From positions 2,480,001-2,544,000 of the forward strand of contig NZ_CP126110.1 in assembly GCF_030123405.1 (NCBI RefSeq): DNA of 64,000 bases, written 5' to 3'. Position 1 is the stretch's first letter, and the number at the start of each line of letters is the position of its first letter. A program made the translations under genes and the position numbers. Below are positions 8,821 through 18,120 of this stretch, in pieces. Under the pieces are notes generated by a model that was not told the origin of the DNA, did not search any database, and saw nothing but the letters and a program-made list of their open reading frames with translations. The DNA is from Neobacillus sp. WH10. Lineage in GTDB: Bacteria > Bacillota > Bacilli > Bacillales > Cytobacillaceae.

Positions 8821-10308
8821 ATGGAAGGTAAGTGGCTGATTGCCGATCGGGATTTGAATGAGCGGGAGGGGTTAAAATGGTTATTAAAAACTTCTTCTAT
8901 TCCCGTGTCGGACATTTCTATAGCATCAAACTATCAGGAATTTATAGTTTTGTTTGAAAAAGAAAATCCTGATATCGTGCTTATGGAGCTAGATATGATC
9001 AGCAAGGAGGAGTGGTCCGCCTTCCGTGAGCTTATGCAAATCTATGATCCGATCTTACTCTTAACCAGTGCAGAAGCAACCTTTGAAAAAGCACGACTGG
9101 CTATCGATATGCAGGCAATGGATTTAATGATAAAACCTTTTTCGACAACAAAGGTAAAATCAGCTTTCAAAAAGGCATCACGAAAACTGAACTCTAATTT
9201 TTATACAAATAGCATTCACTATCCTCATTCTCACAAAGACATTTCTTATGAAGGATTATTCCTCTCGCAGGAAACAACATCTGAAAATGTTAAAATAGCG
9301 GCCTTTCAGACAGAGAGTGTCGATATGGTGCCTACTTTATATTCCTATATCATGGAATATCCATTTACAGACAGCCGCGGCGTTTTCGCACATAGTGATA
9401 TGGTGGTACTTCTTTTTAAGGAAAATTGCCACAATATAACAGAACAATGCCAAAAAGCGATGAGAAAGTGGGAAGAAGAATATTCTGATCCACTGGCGAT
9501 CGTTGTACATAAAGGAAACTCCTCGGGTATGACTATTAACCAGAAATACCTAGAAACGAAGAAAATGCTAGAGTTTACCTACTATAAAGGATATCGACAA
9601 GTAGTCGAGTTAGAATTTTCACCAGATTGGGGGCATATAGATCCGTTTTTAACACCTCCGGAACAAAGAGAATGGGTCGACATGCTGACAAATCTTGATT
9701 TAGAAAAAATAAAAACGTGGCTCTATGATGAATTTCTTCAATTACATAATCCATATCCGGATCCTGGTTTAGTAAGGATAAGGTTAACGAGTATTTTGGC
9801 GCAAATAAGAAGATTTATGAAGACCTACAATCTTAACGATAATCCAAGTCTTGAACAAGATTACCGATATATTTTCAATTCAATACTATATGATACAGTT
9901 CTCTATCGGACAGTTCAAAACCTCATTTTATTTAGTCAAAAAATATTTGTTGGTGCCGAAACAAGCATGCAAAATTTGAAACAAGATCCAATTGAACTAG
10001 GAAATTCTTATATGAGGGCAAATTTTTCTAATAGCAATCTTCGTTTGGAAGACGTTGCACAATATGTAGACCGTAATCCGTCCTATTTCAGTCATCTTCT
10101 GATCACGAAAACAGGCTCCAGTTTTACAGAGATGTTGGCAAGTATACGAATGAAAGAAGCAAAGCGATTATTAAATGAAACAAGAAAGCCGATTAAGGAG
10201 ATTTCGATGCTAGTTGGCTATCAGAATGCCAATTATTTTAGCAGAATGTTTAAGGAAATAATCGGAGTGTCGCCAAGAGATTTCCGAATGCAAAAATCAG
10301 ATTGGTAA
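8821..10308 (+). CDS. YesN-type response regulator with AraC DNA-binding domain and atypical receiver
   Basis: The 495-residue protein has a receiver-like domain (1-125), a long middle region (130-390) and a C-terminal AraC/XylS domain (about 400-495; ANFSNSNLRLEDVAQYV, SYFSHLLITKTG, NYFSRMFKEIIGVSPRDFR). In the receiver, the aligned phospho-acceptor is Glu56 (PDIVLMELDM, where the family has Asp), and the second acidic-pocket residue is Arg10; the switch Lys (IKPF) is kept. It may therefore work without phosphorylation or be locked on. No kinase gene is adjacent. ATG 8821 has AAGGGG 10 nt upstream; a GTG 24 bp earlier is less likely. It is separated by a terminator from hutU, whose promoter region carries direct repeats, so a role in hut control is possible but inferred. 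Confidence 0.85.
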   Translation: MEGKWLIADRDLNEREGLKWLLKTSSIPVSDISIASNYQEFIVLFEKENPDIVLMELDMISKEEWSAFRELMQIYDPILLLTSAEATFEKARLAIDMQAMDLMIKPFSTTKVKSAFKKASRKLNSNFYTNSIHYPHSHKDISYEGLFLSQETTSENVKIAAFQTESVDMVPTLYSYIMEYPFTDSRGVFAHSDMVVLLFKENCHNITEQCQKAMRKWEEEYSDPLAIVVHKGNSSGMTINQKYLETKKMLEFTYYKGYRQVVELEFSPDWGHIDPFLTPPEQREWVDMLTNLDLEKIKTWLYDEFLQLHNPYPDPGLVRIRLTSILAQIRRFMKTYNLNDNPSLEQDYRYIFNSILYDTVLYRTVQNLILFSQKIFVGAETSMQNLKQDPIELGNSYMRANFSNSNLRLEDVAQYVDRNPSYFSHLLITKTGSSFTEMLASIRMKEAKRLLNETRKPIKEISMLVGYQNANYFSRMFKEIIGVSPRDFRMQKSDW

Positions 10309-10314
10309 TAAGTG

Positions 10315-10347
10315 AAAAAGAACAGTTTAGTCAGACTGTTCTTTTTT
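10315..10347 (+). terminator. Rho-independent terminator after the AraC-type regulator
   Basis: AAAAAGAACAGT pairs with ACTGTTCTTTTTT around an 8-nt loop. It separates the regulator from the hut genes. Confidence 0.9.
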
Positions 10348-10355
10348 CTATAAAA

Positions 10356-10483
10356 ATTATACTTTTATAAAAATATTATCTATATTTTGGTGAAATTCCT
10401 AAAAAAAATGTAGGTTTCTCCATAGATATTATCTTTTTTCTAATTTTTAATCTCTATTTTTCAGAAAATTATCTTTTTATAAT
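10356..10483 (+). promoter_or_regulatory. hut promoter region with ATTATC-type direct repeats
   Basis: A TATAAT -10 box lies at 10478-10483. The region carries ATTATCTTTTT direct repeats at 10428 and 10468 (40 bp apart, near four helical turns) and weaker copies at 10356 and 10375. The last repeat covers the -35 position, where no good -35 hexamer is visible, a layout typical of activator-dependent promoters. HutP-type antiterminator repeats were not recognised. Confidence 0.4.
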
Positions 10484-10515
10484 ATATATAGAATGATAAA
10501 TAGGGAGTGAAATGA

Positions 10516-12189
10516 ATGGAAACGAATACAGCAAAAAAGCGAGTAATTACGAATTATAAAGGAACAGACTTACATGCAAAGGGCTGGATTCAAGAGGCCG
10601 CACTACGCATGTTGATGAACAATCTTGATCAAGAGGTTGCCGAAAGACCAGAGGATTTAGTTGTTTATGGCGGCATTGGGAAGGCTGCTCGTAACTGGGA
10701 GTCTTATGACGCAATTGTGAAAACACTGCTTGAATTAGAAAATGATGAAACATTGTTAATTCAATCTGGTAAACCGGTAGCTGTTTGGAAATCCCACAAG
10801 GATGCACCAAGAGTATTACTTGCAAACTCCAACCTTGTGCCTGCTTGGGCGAATTGGGAGCATTTCCATGAGCTTGATCAAAAAGGCTTAATGATGTACG
10901 GACAAATGACGGCCGGCAGCTGGATTTATATTGGCAGCCAAGGGATTGTTCAAGGAACCTATGAAACGTTTGCTGAATTAGCTCGTCAAGCATATGGCGG
11001 AACATTAAAACATACGATTACACTTACTGCAGGACTTGGCGGTATGGGTGGTGCGCAGCCGCTGGCAGTAACAATGAACGATGGTGTTTGTTTAGCGATT
11101 GATGTAGATGAGACAAGAATCGACCGCCGTATTGAAACCGCTTATCTTGATGTGAAGACAAATGATCTTGATGAAGCATTGAAAATGGCACATGAAGCAA
11201 AAGTCGAAGGTAAGGCATTATCGATTGGTTTATTAGGAAATGCCGCCGAAATTTTACCGCTAATGATTGAAAAAGGCTTCAATCCGGATGTGTTAACAGA
11301 TCAAACCTCTGCACACGACCCATTAAACGGCTATGTGCCTGTCGGTTTTACATTAGAAGAAGCAGCTGCATTAAGGAAAGCAGACCCAGCCAAGTATATG
11401 GAACTTTCTAAGCAAAGCATGGCAATCCATGTAAAGGCTATGCTGACAATGCAAGAAAAGGGTGCTGTTACGTTCGATTACGGAAATAACATTCGGCAGG
11501 TAGCTAAGGATGAAGGTGTGGAAAATGCCTTTGATTTCACAGGGTTTGTACCGGCCTATATTCGCCCACTATTCTGTGAAGGAAAAGGTCCGTTCCGCTG
11601 GGCAGCACTTTCCGGCGACCCCGAAGATATTCGTAAAATTGATGAAGCACTTCTACGTGAGTTTAAAGATGATGAGCACCTATGCAAATGGGTAAGAATG
11701 GCGCAGGAAAAAATCAGCTTCCAAGGGCTTCCAGCTCGTATTTGCTGGCTTGGATATGGTGACCGTGCCCGCTTTGGTAAAGTGATAAACGATATGGTTG
11801 CATCTGGTGAGGTTTCAGCACCAATTGTGATTGGCCGGGACCATTTAGATGCAGGCTCTGTTGCGTCGCCTAACCGTGAAACAGAAGCAATGAAGGATGG
11901 CAGTGATGCTGTATCTGACTGGCCAATTTTGAATGCGATGATTAATGCTGTCGGCGGTGCAAGCTGGGTATCGTTACACCATGGCGGCGGCGTTGGTATG
12001 GGATATTCTCAGCATTCAGGGATGGTAATTGTTGCCGATGGTACGAAGGATGCGGAAGTTCGACTTCAGCGTGTTTTAACCACAGACCCTGGAATGGGTG
12101 TTGTCCGTCATGCGGATGCCGGTTATGAGCTTGCAATTAAAACAGCAAAAGAAAAAGGCATTAAAATGCCAATGCTTCAGCAAGACTAA
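10516..12189 (+). CDS. hutU: urocanate hydratase (urocanase)
   Basis: The 557-residue protein matches HutU in length and motifs: YGGIGKAARNW near the start, GQMTAGSWIYIGSQGIVQGTYET, the NAD-binding stretch ITLTAGLGGMGGAQPLA, and RICWLGYGDRARFG with the catalytic-site Cys region. It hydrates urocanate to 4-imidazolone-5-propionate, the second step of histidine breakdown, in the cytoplasm with tightly bound NAD. ATG follows AGGGAG at 8 nt. It is the first gene of hutU-hutI-hutG. No histidase gene (hutH) precedes it, unlike the usual Bacillus order. Confidence 0.97.
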   Translation: METNTAKKRVITNYKGTDLHAKGWIQEAALRMLMNNLDQEVAERPEDLVVYGGIGKAARNWESYDAIVKTLLELENDETLLIQSGKPVAVWKSHKDAPRVLLANSNLVPAWANWEHFHELDQKGLMMYGQMTAGSWIYIGSQGIVQGTYETFAELARQAYGGTLKHTITLTAGLGGMGGAQPLAVTMNDGVCLAIDVDETRIDRRIETAYLDVKTNDLDEALKMAHEAKVEGKALSIGLLGNAAEILPLMIEKGFNPDVLTDQTSAHDPLNGYVPVGFTLEEAAALRKADPAKYMELSKQSMAIHVKAMLTMQEKGAVTFDYGNNIRQVAKDEGVENAFDFTGFVPAYIRPLFCEGKGPFRWAALSGDPEDIRKIDEALLREFKDDEHLCKWVRMAQEKISFQGLPARICWLGYGDRARFGKVINDMVASGEVSAPIVIGRDHLDAGSVASPNRETEAMKDGSDAVSDWPILNAMINAVGGASWVSLHHGGGVGMGYSQHSGMVIVADGTKDAEVRLQRVLTTDPGMGVVRHADAGYELAIKTAKEKGIKMPMLQQD

Positions 12190-12210
12190 TAGACTGAGAG
12201 GATGATGAAA

Positions 12211-13503
12211 TTGAGTAAAGCAATTTTTATCAGAAATGCTTCTCAGCTCGTTACTTTACAGGGGAGTTCAAATGCTCCCCGTGTAAAAGAAGCGATGTCT
12301 GAGCTTGGGATTATTGAAAATGCCAGTGTTTGGATCGAGAACGGAATGATTCAAGCAGTCGGTAGGGACGAAGAGCTTTGTGAAAAATATGCCGGCCGTC
12401 TTGCCGAAGCAGAAGTGGTGGATGCAAGCGGCAAGCTCGTCACTCCTGGTCTCGTTGACCCGCATACACACTTGGTATTTTCCGGCAGCAGAGAAAATGA
12501 ATTTAATATGCGCTTGCAGGGTGCGACGTACATGGAAATCATGAACGCGGGCGGCGGTATTCATGCAACAACAAGTGCGACACAGGTAGCCACACATGAG
12601 GAACTTTTTCAAGAAAGCTATGAACGGTTAAATCAATTCTTGAGACACGGTGTAACGACGGTTGAAGCCAAAAGCGGCTACGGCATGGAATGGGAAACAG
12701 AACTGAAGCAGCTAGAAGTAGCAAAATTGTTGAATGAAAAGCATGTTATTGATGTCGTTCCTACCTTTATGGGTGCTCATGCAGTACCAAAGGAATACAA
12801 GGAAAATCCTGATGAGTTTGTACGCCTGCTTGTGGAAGAAATGATTCCGAAGGTGGCGGAGCTTGGACTGGCTGATTTTAACGATGTTTTCTGTGAGCAT
12901 GGAGTTTTTACACCAGAGCAATCTAGGATCATTCTTGAAGCTGGGAAGCGGCACGGACTAATTCCAAAGATTCACGCGGATGAAATTGAACCATATGAGG
13001 GGGCAGAGCTTGCAGCCGAGGTAGGGGCAATTTCAGCGGATCATTTACTTAAGGCATCGGAAAAAGGGATGAAGGCAATGGCGGAAAAGGGTGTGGTAGG
13101 TGTGTTACTTCCAGGGACAGCCTACTTTTTAATGGCGGAATCCGCGAATGGCCGAAAAATGATTGACCTGGGAGTGCCGGTTGCGTTATCGACAGATTGT
13201 AATCCTGGTTCGTCACCGACTGTTTCCTTGCCATTTATTATGAATCTAGGATGTTTAAAAATGGGGATGACACCTGCAGAGGTCATCACGGCGACAACGA
13301 TTAATGCTGCACATGCGATTAATCGCGGGCATGAGATTGGCAGTTTAGAAGTTGGAAAAAAAGGCGACGTGACGATTTTTAACGTCGAAAATTATATGAA
13401 GCTTCAATACTCTTATGGAGTGAATCATACAGATACAGTGGTAAAAAATGGTCAGGTGGTTGTAAGAGGAGGGCATATAGTTGAAGAGCTTTCTCTATCC
13501 TAA
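12211..13503 (+). CDS. hutI: imidazolonepropionase
   Basis: The 430-residue amidohydrolase has the metal motif DPHTHLVFSG, KSGYGMEW, HADEIEP, SADHLLKAS and STDCNPGSSPT, all typical of HutI, which hydrolyses imidazolonepropionate to formimidoylglutamate. I prefer the TTG at 12211 because GAGAGG lies 9 nt before it; the ATG codons at 12202 and 12205 are 0 and 3 nt from that site, too close, but a start at 12202 would add only three residues. It lies 21 bp after hutU and its end overlaps hutG. Confidence 0.95.
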   Translation: MSKAIFIRNASQLVTLQGSSNAPRVKEAMSELGIIENASVWIENGMIQAVGRDEELCEKYAGRLAEAEVVDASGKLVTPGLVDPHTHLVFSGSRENEFNMRLQGATYMEIMNAGGGIHATTSATQVATHEELFQESYERLNQFLRHGVTTVEAKSGYGMEWETELKQLEVAKLLNEKHVIDVVPTFMGAHAVPKEYKENPDEFVRLLVEEMIPKVAELGLADFNDVFCEHGVFTPEQSRIILEAGKRHGLIPKIHADEIEPYEGAELAAEVGAISADHLLKASEKGMKAMAEKGVVGVLLPGTAYFLMAESANGRKMIDLGVPVALSTDCNPGSSPTVSLPFIMNLGCLKMGMTPAEVITATTINAAHAINRGHEIGSLEVGKKGDVTIFNVENYMKLQYSYGVNHTDTVVKNGQVVVRGGHIVEELSLS

Positions 13504-14476
13504 ATTGAATCCGCCAAGTTTTAGATGGGTTAGACCCGATCATGATGCAGATGTTGCGAAGGTTCATGAATGGATTCAACCACTTACCTCTGATTCTGAT
13601 CCTGAAAAAAGCAAGGACGCTGATTTTGTAGTTGTCGGCGTCCCGCTTTCTCGTTCATCGATCAGTGCGTCGGGTGCCTCTGAATTTCCAGATGCCTTCC
13701 GCCGCGCTTGGAAGGGATTCACAACCTATAATTTGGATGAAGATATCGATTTATCGGAAATGACAGCAATCGATGCTGGTGACATTCCAATGCACGTCAC
13801 CGATATCCGCCGCTGTCATGACAATATTATTCAAGCATCTGCAGCTATCCACGACCATTTCAGAACGTCAAAGGTGTGTGCAATTGGCGGGGATCATTCG
13901 ATTACAGCAATGATGGTGAAAGGGCTGCACCAGGCACGACCAGAAGAGAAAATAGGGATTCTTCAATTTGATACCCATTTTGATTTGCGTGATCTGACGG
14001 ACAATGGTCCTTCCAACGGGACACCGATGCGGAACCTGATTGAAAGCGGAGTAGTTAAGGGTTCTGATATGTACAACATCGGATTGCATGGTTTTTTTAA
14101 TACGAAGGATCTAAAGAGATACGCTGATGAAAAGGGAGTTAACTATATTACGCTTCGGAATGCAAGGAAAAAAGGCATTGAAGAAACGGTCCTCCGCTGT
14201 TTAGAGGAGCTTGCCGTAAAGGTGGACACGATTTATTTAACCGTTGATATGGATGTACTGGATATTGCCTATGCTCCAGGAGTACCGGCATCAACACCTG
14301 GGGGCATGACAACAGCAGAACTGCTGGAGGGCGTACTAGCAGCAGCTAAGCATCCAAAAGTCAAAGCAATGGACATCGTCTGCCTCGACCCACTCAAAGA
14401 CACCAACGCCCAACCAACAGTAAAACTCGGCACCCACGTCTTTTTAACCTTTCTCACAGGGGTAATAATGAGATAG
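13481..14476 (+). CDS. hutG: formimidoylglutamase, arginase family
   Basis: The 331-residue protein has the ureohydrolase metal motifs GGDHSIT, DTHFDLRD and DMDVLD, and follows hutI, so it should convert formimidoylglutamate to glutamate and formamide. Translation starts at a TTG preceded by AAGAGGAGGG at 7 nt; the start lies 23 bp inside hutI, suggesting coupling. The third motif reads DTHFD where many members have DAHxD. From about 14362 to the stop, pyrimidine-ending codons are 19 C to 2 T, against roughly 10 C to 25 T in the middle of the gene. The TAG stop shares its last base with a GGTGTCAGGCACC repeat. Confidence 0.93.
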   Translation: MKSFLYPKLNPPSFRWVRPDHDADVAKVHEWIQPLTSDSDPEKSKDADFVVVGVPLSRSSISASGASEFPDAFRRAWKGFTTYNLDEDIDLSEMTAIDAGDIPMHVTDIRRCHDNIIQASAAIHDHFRTSKVCAIGGDHSITAMMVKGLHQARPEEKIGILQFDTHFDLRDLTDNGPSNGTPMRNLIESGVVKGSDMYNIGLHGFFNTKDLKRYADEKGVNYITLRNARKKGIEETVLRCLEELAVKVDTIYLTVDMDVLDIAYAPGVPASTPGGMTTAELLEGVLAAAKHPKVKAMDIVCLDPLKDTNAQPTVKLGTHVFLTFLTGVIMR

Positions 14477-14488
14477 GTGTCAGGCACC
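14476..14488. repeat. GGTGTCAGGCACC dyad repeat at the hutG stop codon
   Basis: Exact copy whose first G is the last base of the hutG stop codon. The following 18 bases closely match those after the galU copy, so the repeated unit is longer than the dyad here. Confidence 0.9.
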
Positions 14489-14520
14489 ACAAAAAGACAT
14501 TTTAGGGGATTTTGAGGGTA

Positions 14521-14648
14521 TTTGTCCGCCTCCAGTGGACAATTTTCCAGTTATGGTAGGTAATTGAATGAGGATAAGTTCATAAATTAGATTTTCTAAA
14601 AAAATGGAATGGCTGACGATCCCTTTTATCGCTGGCCATTCCTTTTTT
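14521..14648 (+). terminator. two hairpins downstream of hutG
   Basis: TTGTCC (14522-14527) pairs with GGACAA (14537-14542), followed by TTTT. A stronger candidate at 14606-14648 has GGAATGGC pairing with GGCCATTCC, followed by TTTTTT. Between 14649 and the next gene at 14906 I see nothing else definite. Confidence 0.7.
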
Positions 14649-14905
14649 GTGCCTATTTCTTAAATAAACAATGATACTTTTTTAAAGGCTTTTGTCCATT
14701 TTTTTTAGATTTTTAGACTCTTGCCCTAACATTCCCCCCCTTCATTGAATTAACTATATTATTCAATGAAGTTCAGCAGTTTTTCTGTTTTAAAGAATTA
14801 TTTATTAAATAAGCTGAAAAAACAGGAAGGAAATAAAGGAGTTAATGGAGATTATAACCAGCTAATCAACTGCTATCATTTTTATTCAGTGCAAGGAGGG
14901 AAAAC

Positions 14906-15913
14906 GTGGATACTAAACAATTGAAAAAATGGGTAAAAGGTATTAAAGTTCAAAACGTTGTAAATTCTGATGTGGAAGTAGAAAACAAATCTCCATTAGT
15001 TATGTTAGGGAAAGGGCGCCAAGGTGCGGTCTTTCAAGTTTCTGACGATATTTGTATGAAAGTATTCGGTAACGTAGAGGATTGTGCACGTGAACACTAT
15101 GCTCTTTCCCTTGGACAAAATACAGATCTTTTTCCAAAAATACATGCAAGAGGGGCACGCTATATTGCGATGGATATTGTCAAAGGGGTGGACATCCGCG
15201 AATTTTTACAATCACAGCCACTTACTGAAGCACTTTCTGCCAAACTAATTGAAATGTTGATAACATTTAAGAAGATTGGCTATGAGCGGATTGACCATCA
15301 TAAAAGGCAAATTTACCTACAGCCGGATGGTAATTTAAAGGTAATTGACGTAGCAAGGACTGTTTGGCGTGACCGAGTCTATCCGTATCCTCGGAAATTA
15401 TTGACTTCTTTAGGGGAAGAGAATAAGGCAATTTTTTTATCACATGTGCAAGAAATGGCCCCTGAATTATATGAGGAATGGCTGCACTATATCCGTATGG
15501 AAGAGATTTCTCATCAAATCTACCAAGTTTTATTGCCACAAAGACCTGATAAAGAAAAAATGAAAAATTTAAGCAACCAGTTGTTAACAACAAAGAATGA
15601 GGAAAAATATGTTGCACAGCTGCATGGCTTGGTCCACAAAGTGTTCAAAGAAGAATGGATCAAAACAATGCTTGCTCGGGGCAAGAATCCGGATGCTGTG
15701 ATGGCAAAAATAGATAGATATTGGGATTATCGCGAGAGGGGGCAATACCGTACCGGGGATCGAAAGCGAGACAAGGATCGAAAAAGCAAAAAGGATCGAA
15801 AGCGCAAGGACGAAAAACGTTTCGTTGGAGAAAACCGGGACAGCAAGAAAAGCCGCAGCGATTATGATAATAACGACTATAGGAAGCGATTTGTAGGCGA
15901 AAAATATCGATGA
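14906..15913 (+). CDS. protein kinase-like protein with highly basic tail (YrzF-like)
   Basis: The 335-residue protein has an abbreviated kinase fold: LGKGRQGAVFQV as nucleotide loop, CMKVF with the ATP Lys, YIAMDIVKGVDI as hinge, RIDHHKRQIYL in place of HRDxxxxN, and KVIDVART in place of DFG. This resembles the small YrzF-type putative Ser/Thr kinases of bacilli. Residues about 275-335 are almost only K, R, D, E and N, with two RFVGE copies; such a tail could bind nucleic acid or polyanionic wall polymers. GTG start with AAGGAGGG at 5 nt. It precedes a glycosyltransferase and a HipA-like kinase. Function in the group is not established. Confidence 0.7.
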   Translation: MDTKQLKKWVKGIKVQNVVNSDVEVENKSPLVMLGKGRQGAVFQVSDDICMKVFGNVEDCAREHYALSLGQNTDLFPKIHARGARYIAMDIVKGVDIREFLQSQPLTEALSAKLIEMLITFKKIGYERIDHHKRQIYLQPDGNLKVIDVARTVWRDRVYPYPRKLLTSLGEENKAIFLSHVQEMAPELYEEWLHYIRMEEISHQIYQVLLPQRPDKEKMKNLSNQLLTTKNEEKYVAQLHGLVHKVFKEEWIKTMLARGKNPDAVMAKIDRYWDYRERGQYRTGDRKRDKDRKSKKDRKRKDEKRFVGENRDSKKSRSDYDNNDYRKRFVGEKYR

Positions 15914-16058
15914 CTGGGAAGGTTGAAACGGTCATAAAAAAAGGAAGCCCTACATCGCTAACTCTAAATAGCAAGCTGTCACAAAAAATGGCTGGCTGCT
16001 ATTAAATAATTTGTAAAAATGGAGGTCGCCCTAAATAACAATAAGGAGTTTAAGCTGA

Positions 16059-17177
16059 ATGAAAGTATTAGTAATCTGGCGGCTCCTCACCGTTGGCGGG
16101 GTAAATGCAGGATGGAGAAACCGCTCGATTTATTTTAAACAGCATGGAATTCATACTGAATTTTTATATACGACGGACCACGGCGGGCTCCATATTATGC
16201 AGGATGTTGCTCCCGTTTATTTAACGAAGGATGAAAGTGAGATTATAAAAATTATTAAAAACAACGCCTATGACGCCATCATTGTTGTTGATACCGGTGC
16301 AGCATATAAATGGATCCGAAAAGCTAAATATAATGGACCTGTCATTGTGGAAGCTCGAACCCCAGAACTTATTAAACTCATGCCCCACTTAAAAACATTT
16401 AAAGGTATTCAGCCAGAATTAATCATTGTTCCTTCACATTATCAAAAAAGATTAGTTTCTATTCTGACTGATGATATCCCAATAAATGTAGTTTACAACG
16501 GCGTTGACACATCTTTTTTCCGTGCATTATCCATAGAGGAAATTGACTTTAACAGTGTACCTACACTGCCCAAAGATAAAAAGATAATCGGCTGGATTGG
16601 CAGATTAGACAAACGAAAGAACTGGCCGATGCTGCTTGAAGTAGCCAAAAAGATTAAAAGTGAACGGGACGATATTGAAATTTGGATTATTGGCGGAGCG
16701 CAAAGTGTGCAGCGTGAAGAATTCAATGTCACCTGGCAAGAGGAAGAGCTTACTGAAATAATCAAATGGTTTCCAGTCATCCCATACCAACAAATGCCTC
16801 ATGTATATGCTAAAATTCGCCTATCAGGCGGCTGCACCCTCGCGACAACTAAATGCGAATCGTTTGGCAATACGTTTATTGAATCGATGATATGCGGTGT
16901 ACCAGTTGTTGCATCTAATATGATGCCAGTCACTGAATTGGTAGCAGCAGGTAAGACAGGTCTGCTTTTTCGTGGACTAAATGTCGAAGACGCCGTTAAG
17001 CAGCTCTACGGCATCCTGGATGATCCCGTGAATCACCAACAAATGTCGCAAGCTGCAATAGATATGGTCCAACAAAAATTCTCTATTCAAGCAGTGTCTG
17101 GTGATTATATTCATTTGTTAAAAAAAATCTGCCAAATGAATAAAGGGGCAGACGGCGAGGTGGATGCAATATTATGA
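16059..17177 (+). CDS. glycosyltransferase, GT4 family (GT-B fold)
   Basis: The 372-residue protein shows a GT-B layout: an N-terminal donor-independent half with VGGVNAGWRNRS, then VVYNGVDTSFF, KKIIGWIGRLDKRKNW and the C-terminal nucleotide-sugar motif CESFGNTFIESMICGVPVVAS, with the paired Glu residues of GT4 enzymes. It should transfer a sugar from a nucleotide donor. It recalls the CotSA/YtcC glycosyltransferases that sit beside spore-coat kinase-like proteins in bacilli. Its stop overlaps the next gene by 4 bp (ATGA), so the two are co-translated. Confidence 0.87.
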   Translation: MKVLVIWRLLTVGGVNAGWRNRSIYFKQHGIHTEFLYTTDHGGLHIMQDVAPVYLTKDESEIIKIIKNNAYDAIIVVDTGAAYKWIRKAKYNGPVIVEARTPELIKLMPHLKTFKGIQPELIIVPSHYQKRLVSILTDDIPINVVYNGVDTSFFRALSIEEIDFNSVPTLPKDKKIIGWIGRLDKRKNWPMLLEVAKKIKSERDDIEIWIIGGAQSVQREEFNVTWQEEELTEIIKWFPVIPYQQMPHVYAKIRLSGGCTLATTKCESFGNTFIESMICGVPVVASNMMPVTELVAAGKTGLLFRGLNVEDAVKQLYGILDDPVNHQQMSQAAIDMVQQKFSIQAVSGDYIHLLKKICQMNKGADGEVDAIL

Positions 17178-17947
17178 AACCTGTTGCCTATCAAAAGAAA
17201 TTAGAAGGAAAATCCAATTCTCATTTAATTACTTTTAATGATGGAAAAGATTATGTTGTAAAATTTTTTCAACCTGGTTTTGAAAAAACATTGCCTAATG
17301 AATGGGTAGGTTATTGCTTGGCAAGATATCTTGGACTGCCTGTTCCATATGCTCGGTTAGTGGAAATTCCACAAGAATTTACTTTACAGGTACCTGAACT
17401 TGTTGATGTGCATCAAACCCAATTCCAATTCGCCTCGAAGTATGTACCTGATTGCCTTAATGGACATCAAGTTTCACATGTACCCAATATTATTAATTAT
17501 CAATCTATGGCAGGGATCATTTTACTGGATTACTGGTTGTGTAATCGTGATCGAACACGGAAAAACATTCTCCTATATGAAGCAGATAGCGGAAACTACC
17601 GATTGTGGATGATTGATCAAGCAGAGATTTTCGGAACATACAACTGGCTTCATGCTGATTTAGAAAACTTGCCAGTGGAAGTAATGAAAAGTGCCACACA
17701 TGAATTAATGGCGCAATTTATTGAAAATGAACAAAGCTTTACTGAGCACCTTGAAATAATTCAAACAATGCCTATTCACTTAATGGAAGAATTAGTTTCG
17801 ATCATCCCTGAAGAATGGATGGTTTCGAAAGAGGAAAAAAAAGCGATCGTCAGTACCTTGGTAAAAAGGCGCAAAAAAATCCTGCCAGAGCTGATGCATA
17901 AATTTATAAAAAAGGTATATCTGCCACTACATTCCAACGAGCAATGA
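17174..17947 (+). CDS. HipA-like kinase-domain protein
   Basis: The 257-residue protein has features of a HipA-type C-terminal kinase domain: KDYVVKF with a candidate ATP Lys, LLDYWLCNRDRTRKNIL as a catalytic loop (Asn-Arg-Asp-Arg...Asn) and LWMIDQAEIFG as the metal-binding Asp. No HipB-like partner or toxin-type N-terminal domain is present, so I do not read it as a persistence toxin. It overlaps the glycosyltransferase gene by 4 bp. A sugar, lipid or coat-protein kinase role fits the neighbourhood but is inference. Confidence 0.72.
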   Translation: MKPVAYQKKLEGKSNSHLITFNDGKDYVVKFFQPGFEKTLPNEWVGYCLARYLGLPVPYARLVEIPQEFTLQVPELVDVHQTQFQFASKYVPDCLNGHQVSHVPNIINYQSMAGIILLDYWLCNRDRTRKNILLYEADSGNYRLWMIDQAEIFGTYNWLHADLENLPVEVMKSATHELMAQFIENEQSFTEHLEIIQTMPIHLMEELVSIIPEEWMVSKEEKKAIVSTLVKRRKKILPELMHKFIKKVYLPLHSNEQ

Positions 17948-18120
17948 TTACCATTCACAATAGAGTATAGTGTTTTTATTTTTAGAATGTGAATAGGGTT
18001 CTGTTTAGTTGAAAGTACTATTTTTATAATGGAATTAGAAATAAATAGGTTCCTAACGTGGCAGGAGGGTGTCCTTTAACATATATGTATGTAAAAAGAA
18101 TTTTAGGAGGGAGGGAGTTT

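Noticed and set aside
17174..17947. HipA toxin of a HipBA persistence module
   Set aside because: No HipB-type HTH gene is adjacent and the gene is coupled to a glycosyltransferase instead.
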